64,000 bases of DNA from Acanthochlamys bracteata (lineage: Eukaryota; Streptophyta; Magnoliopsida; Pandanales; Velloziaceae): contig CM034135.1 in assembly GCA_019914995.1 (NCBI GenBank), positions 498,501 to 562,500 of the forward strand, given 5' to 3'. A program made the position numbers and the translations under genes. Positions 25,677-37,395 of this stretch are shown in pieces. The stretch's first letter is position 1; each line of letters starts with the position of its first letter. The notes beneath the pieces are model-generated. The model was given only the letters and a program-made list of their open reading frames with translations, did not search any database and was not told the origin of the DNA.

Positions 25677-27848
25677 ATGTATTCTACTCTTCTCAGCCGC
25701 CGCCTCTCTTCAAACTCCGCTGGCGATCGTCGTCGAAATATAGCTCTGAAAAATATCCACCGTCCATCTCCTCGCTGTCGATCTCCTTCTAAGCTTCCGG
25801 CTCAACTTCTTGAACCCAACCGTGTACCTCGGTTTGACCATACCAAACCGTTTCACCAAACTCAGATCAATTTCAATTCATCCAAAGATTCAAACTCTAC
25901 CAATCTTGTAAAAACCTTAGATTCCAATTGCCTGTCTTCGATTCTGTCGAGGAAAGATTGGTTCTTGGTGCTTAACAGTGAGCTGAACCCCAATGTTAAC
26001 TCGCTCAACCCACAAAAATTAGTAAGTTATTTTAGAAACGAAGAGAACCCATTGCTCACCATCAGATTTTATGTCTGGGTTTTAAATTTTGATGAGAAAT
26101 TGGCGACGAATTTGTCCGTCTCTCGCGTTTTATCTGAAGTTTTGTGCCGGAAAGGACCGGTGGTGTTGTCTCCTGAACTTGTTGAGGATATTAGATTGTC
26201 TGGGTTCCGGATTTCGGAAGAATTGCTGTGTGTTTTGGTGCAGAGCTGGGGGAGATTAGGACTCGCAAAGTATGCCAATGAAGTGTTCGGGCAATTGCCT
26301 AAGTTGGGTATCAGGCCGAGCACACGGATATATAATGCTGTCATTGAGGCAATGGTGAAAGCAAATTTGCTTGATCTTGCTTACTTCAAGTTCGAGCAGA
26401 TGTCTTCTGATAATTGTTTGCGGGACAGGTTTACATACAATGCTTTGATACATGGAGTATGCAAGCGTGGAATTGTCGATGAAGCAGTTCGGTTGGTAAA
26501 GCAGATGGAGAGTTCTGGGTATCTGCCTAATGTGTTTACCTATACCATGTTGATCGATGGTTTTTGCAATGCAAAGAAGGTAGAGGAAGCATTTAAAGTT
26601 TTGGATACAATGAAGAAAAGGTTCGTGACACCTACTGATGCCACATTCAGGTCTCTTGTCCATGGCGCATTTAAGTGTGTAGAACCAGGCAAGGCATATG
26701 AAATGCTAAGCAGGCTTTTAAAGAAAGATGTAGCTCTTGGAAACTATGGTTGTAGCACCATTTTGTATTGTCTGTCAAAGAATTGCATGGCAAAAGAGGC
26801 CAGAGAATTTATGGAAAGAATGAGCTCCGAGGGTTATCTGCCCGACAGTTCAACCTTCAGCACTGTGCTGGCTTGTGCCATGAGGGGTTTGGGATTGTTT
26901 GAAGTATGTGATTTGGTGGATGAGTTCATTAGGAGGGGTGGGAAGCCTGGATTTAGCACCTATCTCACTGTCATCATGGCACTGTTACAGGAGGGGAGTG
27001 TTCAGAAGGCTGATAGATATCTTAACGGTTTACTTTCTGATAGATTACTTTGCAGTGTGGCATCCTATAACATGTTGATAGATGGATTTGTCAAGGCCAA
27101 GACAATGGACAGGGCAATGAAAACTTTGGATGAAATGCGTGTAAATGGCTATCCTCCAAACCTTGTGACTTTTAATACCCTTATTACTGGCTATTCGAAG
27201 ATAGGTGATGTAACCACAATGAGGGATGTCCTGAAAATGCTTTTGGAAGGTGGATTTAAACCAGATGTTATTACGTTTAGCTCAATAATTGATGGTCTTT
27301 GTCAAGCCAATCAGTTGGATGATGCTTTTGATTGCTTCTGTGATATGATTGACTGGAATGTCCCTCCAAATATTATTGTATATAACATACTAATTCGTTC
27401 GTTTTCTGCTGCTGGAGAAGTCCATAAGTCAATGAAGTTGTTCAATAAGATGACGGCAGAAGGAATAAATCCAGATGTTTATTCCTTCAACGCACTCATC
27501 ACCGGCTTTTGTAAGAAAGGAAGGATTGATGCAGCTTGCAACGTTTTTGACTCAATGCTGATGTTTGATGTAATTCCAGATTGCTATACATACAGTGCTT
27601 TGGTTAAGGCCTTATGTCAAGCGAGGAGAATCGAAGAGGCTAAAGAGACTCTCTTTGTGATGGAAGCCTGTGGGTTCAATCCCAACTCTCATACATATAG
27701 CTTAATCATAAATGCCCTCTTTTCCACAGGCCACTCAGATGAAGCATTGGAACTAGTCAGAAAGCTTGAATGTAGGGGCATTGATAAAAGCAGCATACCT
27801 GGTTTAAAGATTGAAGCTGAAAATAATGATATAGTTGTTAGTAGTTGA
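25677..27848 (+). CDS. PPR40: Mitochondrial PPR protein, PPR40 (At3g16890) type
   Basis: A single exon encodes 723 aa. The frame is open from a GTG at 25635, but the first in-frame ATG is 25677, giving an Arg/Ser-rich N-terminus (MYSTLLSRRLSSNSAG) that fits a mitochondrial presequence. A variable leader of ~130 residues is followed by FYVWVLNFD, then about 14 tandem P-type PPR motifs of 35 residues (for example FTYNALIHGVCKRGIVDEA, VTFNTLITGYSKIGD). No E, DYW or SMR domain follows. The order and wording of the repeats match my memory of Arabidopsis PPR40, a protein associated with respiratory complex III. PPRs bind single-stranded RNA; this function is inferred for this member. Two upstream ATGs in another frame (25649, 25672) open a short frame ending at 25743 that overlaps the start. 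Confidence 0.88.
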   Translation: MYSTLLSRRLSSNSAGDRRRNIALKNIHRPSPRCRSPSKLPAQLLEPNRVPRFDHTKPFHQTQINFNSSKDSNSTNLVKTLDSNCLSSILSRKDWFLVLNSELNPNVNSLNPQKLVSYFRNEENPLLTIRFYVWVLNFDEKLATNLSVSRVLSEVLCRKGPVVLSPELVEDIRLSGFRISEELLCVLVQSWGRLGLAKYANEVFGQLPKLGIRPSTRIYNAVIEAMVKANLLDLAYFKFEQMSSDNCLRDRFTYNALIHGVCKRGIVDEAVRLVKQMESSGYLPNVFTYTMLIDGFCNAKKVEEAFKVLDTMKKRFVTPTDATFRSLVHGAFKCVEPGKAYEMLSRLLKKDVALGNYGCSTILYCLSKNCMAKEAREFMERMSSEGYLPDSSTFSTVLACAMRGLGLFEVCDLVDEFIRRGGKPGFSTYLTVIMALLQEGSVQKADRYLNGLLSDRLLCSVASYNMLIDGFVKAKTMDRAMKTLDEMRVNGYPPNLVTFNTLITGYSKIGDVTTMRDVLKMLLEGGFKPDVITFSSIIDGLCQANQLDDAFDCFCDMIDWNVPPNIIVYNILIRSFSAAGEVHKSMKLFNKMTAEGINPDVYSFNALITGFCKKGRIDAACNVFDSMLMFDVIPDCYTYSALVKALCQARRIEEAKETLFVMEACGFNPNSHTYSLIINALFSTGHSDEALELVRKLECRGIDKSSIPGLKIEAENNDIVVSS

Positions 27849-29540
27849 TCCTTTTATTTTATTGCTAGGACTGATCCAAATAGCTGAACTTTTCATGGTC
27901 TGACCAAGCTCGAAGCTTCCTTGATGCTGAGAGGTGTCTAAATACAGAACACTAGCAAACTTGTAAGTCTTCTTCTTGTGCGCGTTTATTTATCGAATTG
28001 CTCTTTCTGCAATCTATACATCGAAAATGCTTAAGCACTTGGTTGGTAAGTGGCCAGCCAAGTAGAACGCCAGATAAGTGCCCGTTCCTTGATGTCAAAA
28101 GCCAATCAACATGCCAGCAGTTGGTAAGCTGATTAGAAGGGCTATGAGACTCATATCACTCGAACTCTCAGCATGTAGAAATTTTCCTTTTGTGCAAAGT
28201 AAATTTTTTTTAGAAAAATTAATCATAAAAGATAAATATTAAAAAGTAAAATTAGTTTATATGCAAAAAAAATACGGAGGTTTTTGGTAACATCTATGAC
28301 TTCTAAAAAGACTTCCATATTTTTCAATAATTTTTATAATATTTAAATTTTATAAAAATACAAAATATAATAAATTAGATATTATATTATTTTTACAAAT
28401 ATAATTTTTAAACTAAAACTTTAAATTTATTTATAAAAATTTAAAATAAATTCTATTAAAAAAACTATTTATTGTAAACACTCGTGCAGTCCTGCACATC
28501 CCCTATCTCCCTCCCAAGTCCCAACGACGAGAACTATGGTTTCAAATTTGAATTCTTGTCATACTAAGGAACCATTTTTACAGTACATTTCAATAGTTTT
28601 TTATTTTAATTCAAATTTTATATTTTAAATATATTTTGATAATAGTTTATAAATTTTTAAAATTAAAAAATATATAAAATTTAACGTTGTAAGATTTTAT
28701 TTACTACTTTATTATTTTATTAAGTAAAAAAGTTATGCTTATTTTCTGAATTATTTAGAAAATATATTTACTTTATAAAAAATTTATGTTATAAGTATTT
28801 TTAAACCTTCTCTTGACCATTTTGTGGTGCACTTATGAGACTGCTAAGTTAGTTAATATGCACTGACGTACTGATAATTAAAGAAAATGAATTTTAGCAA
28901 TTTTATTATTTGTCTCTGCTCAATCCGACTCCGATGAGCTTCTTCAAAACCATCCAGAAGCACGTTCATGCTCGTCCTTCAATCAAGTTTCGGGACAAAA
29001 TTTAATTTAATGTTTCAATAAAAAAAAACGTTGCTGTTATTATAATTCATAAATATAACTAAAGAAAAGATAACACAACAAAAGTGGATTCAGAAAAGCG
29101 TTTAGAAGTGTTTACAATAAAAAAATTTTAAATTTACTTTAAGATTTTCTAAAAATAAATTTAAATTTCTTATTAAAAATATATATAATTCTATGACATT
29201 ATTCATTTATGTTATTTAAAATTTTCAAATTTCTAAAATATTAAAATAATTTATTAAAAAATGGAATGTTAATAAAAATAAAAATAGTATGAAATATTCT
29301 GTATAATTTATTTGGCAAACAACTACTCATTTAAGGCCCATTAAGTGAATGCGCTCTCCATAACGAGTATTCGATTAATGATAGTTCATTGCTTGACCTA
29401 TGATTGTTCGATATCTTAAGGACTGCTATTATTTCGTGCTATGGACAAAATCAACATCTATGGACAAAACCTATGTTTCTAACTGGTTTATATAAGTCGA
29501 AATTTTAATTATTAGAGATTAAGGTCAAGATCCCCAGGCA
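27849..29540. other. AT-rich intergenic region
   Basis: No gene found. Several AT islands (about 28200-28470, 28600-28810, 29100-29310) resemble the MITE-like islands elsewhere in the window but have no clear ends. The TAF13 promoter lies at the right end. Confidence 0.5.
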
Positions 29541-31081
29541 ATGAACACTCCAGCGGCGGCGACGCCGCCGAAGAAGGCGGGACAATCGCAGCTGTCTGAT
29601 GCTTCGCTCAAGCGCAAGCGTGGAATGTTCCAGAAAGATCGTAATTTTCGTTCGTCTCCTTTTTATTGATTCAATCAGGTGTTTTGGTTCTGAAGAATTA
29701 TAATTAATGCAGAATTCGAGTTGTTTGTAATCACATATGCGAGCAGTGTTAAATAATTTGGTAGTTGATTCGTTCTTATTGTTCTTTCATGACGCCTGCA
29801 ACGTGTTCGATGAATCGTTTATGAGAGTGTTGTTTTTACTGGAATAATCTTTTTATGAGCTTACTTTGATTTCATATCTTTGTTCCTTTTGTCTGGTTCT
29901 GTCGATTTGCTTTATTGTTCGATAGATTGATGGATTTAGGTCAATATAAGTTAGTGTAAAATGTGCTCGTAAATTCTTTCATAGTTATGTATTTATAAAT
30001 ATTGATATCTCCTATACTGTGATTTTCCAAAAATTGTATTTTTGGGCTTGTAAGATGTTTCATCTTATAATTGTGATGGCGCCTTCCATTCTAATTTAAA
30101 TTTCATATTATGTAAGTGAGATTAGCTCAAGTACTTCTCAAGCGCCAATAGCTTGAGTGTTTTATAATACTCAGCTTGACATTCTTCTAGAGCCAATAGC
30201 TAGTGTTTTGTAATACTCGGCTTGACATTCTTCGGTTTCGAATATTTCATTACTTTTGGGTTCTTTCACTAGTTTCAGCATTTTCGACTAAAAGATTTTG
30301 TTTTTACTGCAGTACAACACATGATGTACGGGTTTGGGGATGATCCTAATGTGAGTTTCTCATATCATTCACTCATTTACACCAACTAAATTGGATTCTT
30401 GAATCTTCATTAAATTCAAGTTCAAAAGCTCCCTTGATTTCATATCTTACCTTTATCTAACTAGCAACTGTTTGCTGATTTTCCAGCCTCTGCCTGAAAC
30501 TGTGGCCCTTGTGGAGGATATCGTTGTTGAATATATCACTGATTTGGTAATTTCAATAGTCCTTTGAAAGTTTATAGTACTTTATGCATACATGTGCTCA
30601 TACTAGTTGCTAAAGAAGACAACTCAGATGATAGAAGGAATCGCTAATCCTAGAAATGAACTTCTAATTGAGTACATATTACCGTAATTGATGTTGTCAT
30701 AGTTTTGTTTGTTTTTGGATATTGGAACCAATACAGCCACCCATAACTAAGCTCTCTATTTCATTTGTCAAATTCTAGGTTCACAAAGAGCAAGATATTG
30801 CATCAAAGAGAGGAAAACTTCTAACAGAGGATTTTCTTTACCTGATAAGGAAGGTAAACAATATCCTTATGTTCTTACTAGCAAACTTGCTGTTGTATAC
30901 TCCACTATCTACTAGCTTTAGTTTGTCTGCTTCTTCATCGGTTCCTAACTTGCTACTTCAATTGAAACAGGATTATCCAAAGCTGCACCGCTGCACTGAA
31001 CTACTGTCCATGAACGAGGAACTCAAGCAAGCAAGGAAAGCCTTTGAAGTAGATGAAGAGAAGTTAGCTAATGCTGATTGA
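29541..31081 (+). CDS. TAF13: TFIID subunit TAF13 (histone-fold)
   Basis: Five exons (29541-29640, 30313-30350, 30487-30546, 30779-30853, 30971-31081) encode 127 aa, the normal plant length. A basic N-terminus (SLKRKRGMF) leads into a histone fold: LQHMMYGFGDD, PLPETVALVEDIVVEYI, then KRGKLLTEDFLYLIRKD. A charged helix (NEELKQARKAFEVDEEK) ends the protein. TAF13 pairs with TAF11 inside TFIID and helps recruit RNA polymerase II; in Arabidopsis it is also linked to Polycomb in seed development. Exon phases join cleanly. No disrupted residue is seen. Confidence 0.94.
30144..30234 (+). repeat. Two-copy 48-bp tandem repeat in TAF13 intron 1
   Basis: Copies start at 30144 and 30192 with the word GCCAATAGCT and both end in CTTGACATTCTTC. 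The second copy lacks two bases. Confidence 0.85.
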
Positions 31082-31499
31082 AACATACACAATAATAACA
31101 GTTAGCCCTTGAGATTACCGTGAACCTGTGACACACAAGAATGTTGTTCCTGACCGAATGTACATAACTACCTTAACATGTAGAATTTTTAGATTTTTCT
31201 GACAATGAACTAACATCTAGCAGAACGTTTTTGTTAGAGCTAATACCTTCACATCTGTTAACCAAAATCGTGACTTTTGATGCTTGTGATGTGATGAGAT
31301 GCAATTCCTCACTGTTTCCAGAGGTAGTGATGTGGGACTTACCGGAGCAGTTACGTTTGACGAGTAAGATGATTCGTTTTGGAAATCACTTACAACCTTA
31401 CTGAAATTGGTCTTGCTTCTACTGTACTCTGTCCTTGTGATTTAAGAACACTGTTGTCCTTTTATCAGTATTTTCATACTGTCCACATCTTGCCCAAAA

Positions 31500-32806
31500 T
31501 TCCTGCTTCAGCTTACAGCTTAGTGAGCAAACTATAGTTCCCGGAATTGGAAGGCTCTAACCTGATAAGCTCCTTTGCAGCAATCTCTGCTACATCAAGA
31601 TCCCCACAATTTCTGGAAGCATTCAGCGGAGCTCCCATATTGTCGTATTCGGGTCTCATCGACATGCTTCTGATAAACTCATAAGCCTCTTTCACTTACC
31701 CCGCATTGACCTAGTAGATCAACCATACATCATAGTGCTCGAACATTGCTTCTATGCCATATGCATTCTTCATTAGACCGAACAACTCCATTCCTTTTCT
31801 ACCATTCCAGCTTGTCTGCAACACCCAAGCACTCCAACAAAAGTTCCTGAATTCAGTCTAACGCTGTGCTTTTCGTCTCTTAAAACAAATTAACACCAGC
31901 CTCCCATCTTCTGTTGAAAGCCAGCCCATTCGATCATTGCATTTCTAGAAACAACGTTCCCCTTCGGCATGTTGTTGAAGACTAGCCATGCTGCTTCCAA
32001 GCCCCCGCATTTGCACTACACATCCACAATTGAGTTGCACACATTTAACTTCATCCCTTACTACTGGTAAAATAGTAGCCAATATTGCCTCGTCCAGCTA
32101 GATCCTATCACGCCACATATTTTGAAACAGTTCTAGTGCTTCAAAATCACTACCATTCCAAGAAACAACGCTCCGTCACCCATTTTCTCAAACAGCGGCG
32201 GACAGATTCCGAATCACGTTCCTAAAAAAACCCATTTAGATTAAAAGCCACGGCATCCCTCTGAAGCATTTTATCGAACGCCTATCCGGCATCGATTATC
32301 CACCCCAATTCCGTTTAAACTTCGATAGTCCTAATGCGACAGTGCAATTTGTATCGCGACTGGACAGAAAAAGCTAAAGCGTAAAACTGCACGACCAATC
32401 TGTTTAACACTAGCTGCATTTGATTAGTTTATCGTTAAGGTCTGAAGCGGATTCAAGTAAAGGAGCGTAAGGTGAGACGGTCGGGAAACAAGCGGAGACG
32501 CGAAGATCGGAGAAGAAGGAGAAGGCGTGGTGGGAGAGAGAAGAAGCTCTAATTGCAGCATTGAAGACAGTGTGAACAAGGAGAACAGTGGAGCCGGAAG
32601 AAGAAGAAGAAGAAGGGTTGGCGAAAGAAAGAGAAGACGGCGAAGAGAAGAAGCAGCGGAGGTGGAACGGGAGAGCAGAGTTGGGGAGAGAAGAGAGTGC
32701 GGCGAAAGCGAAGCCGAGGATTTGAGGGACGGTGAGAGCGAGCGGAGCGGTCGTGGAGTTCTTGGAGAAGACGACTATGAGTGCTGCTGCTGCAGCCGTT
32801 GGCCAT
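31500..32806 (-). pseudogene. Decayed PPR-protein pseudogene (PLS/E type)
   Basis: The minus strand reads as a broken PPR gene. From the ATG at 32806, after a frame change, a long open stretch contains VFNAAIRASSLSHHAFSFFS and VSPYAPLLES, like a first PPR repeat. Further on are AFDKMLQRDAVAF and, near 31970-31910, FNNMPKGNVVSRNAMIEW, typical of L/S repeats. The end (31695-31513) has GDLDVAEIAAKELIRLEPSN, typical of the E region after PPR repeats. Between these lie several stops and frameshifts, and the total is much shorter than an intact gene. The family is clear from these motifs; the parent gene cannot be named. The Arg-rich plus-strand frame at 32527-32808 is its antisense shadow. Confidence 0.85.
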
Positions 32807-33203
32807 AAACGTTTTAGGTCTTCTCAATAACATCTAACATGAAAGCTTCATTCATCAGAAACAGGGGAAGACGAATATATGCCATACTCAAAACGTGAGC
32901 TTGTATTACATGTATATTTTTCAAATGTGCATAAGATTGCAGAAGCCTAATTTTAATCCAGTTGAGCTGAAAAAATCTATCCATTCATGTCCAGCTCATA
33001 AATATGGATACAACTGCAACCATTTTCATCCTTACAAAAATGGAGCTCTCAGCAAAACTATGAGCAAGTTACAAGAATATCAATTTTGCATCTTCAAATG
33101 ATTACCTACTTTTCGCTCAACTACCAAGAGCTCTTCATCGTTTTACAACTTGCCATTGTAAAACATGGACTTCTGTTAGATGCTTTCTAACTTATCTGTG
33201 ACC

Positions 33204-36200
33204 TCAGGAAAGAATCTCTTTGATCTTGGTCTTCTGCTCTTCTGTTAAAGATTTTGGGAACAAGACCTCGTATGTCACATATAGATCACCCTTTTTGGTG
33301 CTTAAATGCAATGGCATCCCTTCCCCTTTGAACTTCCTGACTTCCTTAGGTTTAGTAATTCCCTAGAAAAATTTAAACCTCCGTTGATAAGAGAATATAG
33401 AAGAATAACAGCCAGCCTACCTGATTGTGAAGAAAATAATTATAAATTATAGAATGGCACAGACCTTGGACCCTATTTCTACAGGATGGTCATCCAGATG
33501 TTTGATAGTCTTCTCAAAGCCAACAAGTGCCTGGAGCTGTAAACAGAACAAAAGTTTTAAGACGCAAGGATCATTAGGAGCAGACTCATAAAGCAAAATC
33601 CTGAATTAGTCTGTCCAGTTCAATCATCAACCAGAACAGCTAGTGAAAATAAAATGAGATCACGAGGAAGCATTACCAATGAAATTGTCACAGTGGTATG
33701 CAGATCATTGCCTTCCCTTCTGAATCGGTCATGTGGAGCAGTTTTTATCCTAAACTGTTAACATCAAAAGAATATTTCAGATCGTTACAATAACTTAAAA
33801 GACATGTTGCAACAACTACATGGGTAGAGCAAACCTTCAAATCTCCTGCTTCACCATCTATTCTAGGCTCGCCATCCTCATAGAATAGCACTTCCTACAT
33901 GAGGACCAGAATGACAATCCATAAGACGGTGTAAAAAAGTATAAACCACTATGTGATATACTCATTGCTACTAGCAGAAAATCACTAATATCATTAACGT
34001 CAATAAGAGTTGCACATTTTGGCGCAGAGGAAGCGACATTAAATTTAATATGGGAATTGGTGAAGGATAAATTTTGACCTGTCCATCTTGCATCCCTTTC
34101 TCAATATCTACAGTAATAAAATATCCTTCTCTCTCATACTTCACATTAGGACATTGCTCACAGACCTGAAACAAGACCAACATAACAACATTATTCATTG
34201 TTTCAAGCATCCCTTGCGAATTAGGATCAAAGGGGAAAAACTAATGAAAGCATCCTAGCAAATCACAAAATATCATTCACCATTTACATGATAAAGTATG
34301 AATGCTCTAAAGCAACAAAATAGTTCAGAAAATGCAAGATAGATCAACTTCATAAGGAAATCTCACACAATAGTGAGTTGTCTTGAAGGGTTAAACTATC
34401 TGATTACCTGCTCTGTCATCTGCTGAAACATTCCTGGACCAATTTGTCGATGATAAACTTCATTTCTGCAATTACAGCGTCTCTTTCCAGGTGCTGGCTT
34501 AATAACGTTTTTCTCTCTCCAAACCTGATACATACCATAAGTAACATGCTTCGTATAGATTAAAGGGTTATAACAAAGTAACTAAAACATATTTACAGTT
34601 TTGAAAAAAAACTTCCTTAGGTGAATAGAAGTACCTGCAATGAACCTCCCATGTACAAATCTTCTAGGGTGGCGTACAACTCCACAGTTACATCATCACC
34701 TTTTACAATCTTGTCTTCCTCTTCCTCCATACCACCACCACCACCACCAAAGAAACTGAAGAAATACCATGCTAATGATAATAACATATACAATACGAAA
34801 AAAGAACAAATGTTGTACAGCAACACCAACATTGAGGATGACTAACTGCACACGAGCCAGTAAGTTGATCATACATTTAATTTGTATCTAATCAGTATTT
34901 ACAAGTTACCATGAACAAGAAAACAGAAAAAACCATGATCAAATATAGGGAAATAGTCATTCATCCGCATTCCAGTGGATTCAAGAATAGTAGCAAAGGC
35001 ATCGCCCTAACCATCTTCAACTTCAATTCCTTCAGTTATGATACTAAAGACATCATGTTTTTGTGTCAGAATGACAGATTTGGTCTGGTTAATTTGCTAC
35101 ATACAACTGAATCAATCCATATTGGCTCTGGAGAGATTTGGATAATTTGGTTGTCTCAAAAGCTAGCAATTCTTAACTAGACTAACTTCTTGAAGAGGCT
35201 ATCTGAACTAAGCATGTCGTAATATGTTTATAAGGAGGATTCTATCATATGTTTCTCAGCTGCAGCAACAGTAACAACAAAGCCATGCCTGTATGCTGAA
35301 ACATAATGAAGTCCAGATAGCTTCTAGCCTTTTGAAGCAAGACAAGCATATGATAGAGAAATCCATGGATTGAATTACTTTCTAAAATCAAGAATGACTT
35401 CCACCTTTCAGTATTTTAGTCTATCCTAATTTTCTTTTGCATACAGTAGTATGCGATAATCAAAAGTGGGAGAGCATTTTAAACATCTCTGCATAATATG
35501 CTCGAAATTCAAAAAATGGCATGTACCAAGATTACTAAACGAAAACCGACTTACTTATTGAAGATGTCTTGTATGTTCATTCCACCACCTCTTCTTCCAC
35601 CACTAGCAGCATGCTGCCTAAGCCCCTCCTCCCCATAACGATCATAGATACCTCTCTTCTCCTGATCACTAAGGACTTCATAGGCTGCACAAGAAAATTG
35701 CTCAATAAAGTCCATCCTTTAACAAAATGGTAGATGCACATCATTCAAAGTTATCTGCATTATGTAAAACTTCATGCAAGTGCATCTTTCTTGCCTTTAT
35801 AGCATTGTGCAAAGAATAAACAATAATATCGCTCAAAATTATTCAGATCCAAGGGACGTATGCATTAAAACTACAAGAAAAAGGCAGAGATGGAGCCTAC
35901 AGAATTATTCAAATGAATAGGAACGTCTCTTACTTAATAATTTCTTCCGTCAATTGTCAGCAATCAATGATTTGCAGCATGCTTCAAATCAGGAAACCAA
36001 CAGAAAAAAAAACACAAAAACAAAAACAAACTCCACATAAAAAAAAGAAAGAAAAGGAAAACCAACCATTACTGATATCAGCGAACTTTTTGTTGGCTTC
36101 CTCGTTGCCGGGATTCTTATCCGGGTGGTACTTCAAAGCAAGCTTTCTATATGCTCGCTTGATCTGCTCCTCCGATGCGCCACGTGGAACTTGCAGAATG

Positions 36201-36407
36201 TCGTAGTAGTTCTTCCTATATCAATAGATTCCATTTAATCCATCAATCAACAGAATCAAATCAATTCAAACTCCAATCCCAAAATTCTCGACCGAAAAAC
36301 AAACTGACAAAATGTAAACCATCAATCGGATCTCACCCTGCGAAAGAAGACACGCCGTACGATGACAAGAAAACGAGAAGAAGCAGCAGCAGCCCAGGCC
36401 GAGCCAT
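33204..36407 (-). CDS. ERDJ3B: ER-lumenal DnaJ protein ERdj3B
   Basis: Ten exons on the minus strand (36407-36337, 36215-36067, 35684-35555, 34755-34635, 34524-34408, 34165-34079, 33894-33835, 33754-33677, 33536-33465, 33362-33204) join to 347 aa, as in Arabidopsis ERdj3B. A signal peptide ([16 protein letters not shown]) is followed by a J-domain ([14 protein letters not shown] in KYHPDKN). Next are a Gly-rich linker ([14 protein letters not shown]) and the substrate-binding region with the CNC and CEQC cysteine pairs of the ERdj3 group. The end is EILS, with no HDEL. ERdj3B delivers clients to BiP with SDF2 and supports folding of membrane receptors. A perfect ERSE lies about 355 bp upstream. 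Intron 3 is the longest (799 bp). Confidence 0.95.
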
Positions 36408-36761
36408 CTATTGCTTGTTCGCGACTGGTCGAGATCTCCGGCGAGATCAACGGTCCAGATGCGAGATCAGATTTTTAGGAAGAAGTTTCGATTTCTGTTT
36501 CCCTCTCTGTTGAAGCTGCAGCAAACACACGGCCACACGGGTACTTCAGGAATGGTGACTGCTGAAGAGAAGAAAATCAAGAATTTGCAATATACGTCCT
36601 AGAATACTAACATTACTCAAACATGGATCTTTAGCCTTTTTGCATTGCGAAATTTAACTTAACTAGGTTGTGAATCAAGTTCGTCACTGTTAAGATTATA
36701 AATTGCAAATAAGACACATGGAATGGAATGAACCAATGAGTGGACAAACTTCGTGTCCGAA

Positions 36762-36780
36762 CCAATAACCTCACGCCACG
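36762..36780. promoter_or_regulatory. Perfect ER-stress element (CCAAT-N9-CCACG) upstream of ERDJ3B
   Basis: CCAAT (36762-36766), nine bases, CCACG (36776-36780) exactly match the ERSE consensus bound by NF-Y with bZIP28-type factors. The element is in reverse orientation relative to ERDJ3B and ~355 bp from its ATG. A second CCAAT lies at 36733. The nearest gene on the other side is 3.8 kb away. Confidence 0.75.
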
Positions 36781-37197
36781 TTTCGCTGTTTCAATACCAT
36801 TCGCGCGCTTTAGGTATCTGAAAATTCACTGCGTTTTCTTACTTGCTTCCGCAGTCCGGCCCAGCCTAAAAACTTCGTTAGTGGGCCTTACATGCAGCTG
36901 TTGCCCAGTTACTGAAAGTGGGCTGCCATTGCTTCTATAAAATTATCTAAGATCGTATTTTAATTATATAATAATCGGTTTATAAAATAATTTTTATAAA
37001 TATATAAATTATAAAATTTAATATTTAAAGAAATAAATAAAATATGTGGAATAAAATTTGTAATATAATGAAATTAAAATAAAATTTAGAATGATAGACG
37101 AGGTAGTCCTAGTTTTAATGATATAACGTTAAATAGCACTAAATAAAACTCATCTATGACACTATAAAACTTTGTTCTTTTTGTGAGTGACAATCTA

Positions 37198-37395
37198 GAT
37201 GTGTTTATCTTAAGATAAATTCATTTTAAAAAAAATAAAACTAAAAATTAAAATAATAATAAATAATATTTTATATCTATTATATATTAAAAATAAATTT
37301 TACAGTATAAACTTCTAATAAAAAATTATTTTAAATATTTATTTATTTATATTAAAAATAATTTTTTTTAAATAAGTGGGTTAGTAGACGAGCCT
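37198..37395. repeat. AT-rich MITE-like inverted-repeat element, copy 1
   Basis: The left end (GATGTGTTTATCTTAAGATA, then ATTCATTTT) resembles the reverse complement of the right end of the element at 43013-43243 (GTGTTTACTATCTCC, then ATTCATTTT). The right end (ATTAAAAATAATTTTTTTTA, then GGGTTAGTAGAC) resembles that element's direct right end. Both ends thus look like diverged copies of one terminal inverted repeat. Confidence 0.55.

Noticed and set aside
25393-25743. 116-aa plus-strand frame as a separate gene
   Set aside because: Low-complexity hydrophobic residues, no domain, and overlap with the PPR40 start; only its last part matters, as a possible uORF.
32527-32808. Arg/Glu-rich 93-aa plus-strand frame
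   Set aside because: It is antisense to the first block of the PPR pseudogene; its composition comes from CT-rich coding sequence on the other strand.
34617-36206. Frames at 34621, 34911 and 35913 on the plus strand
   Set aside because: They lie opposite ERDJ3B exons and introns and have no domain content.
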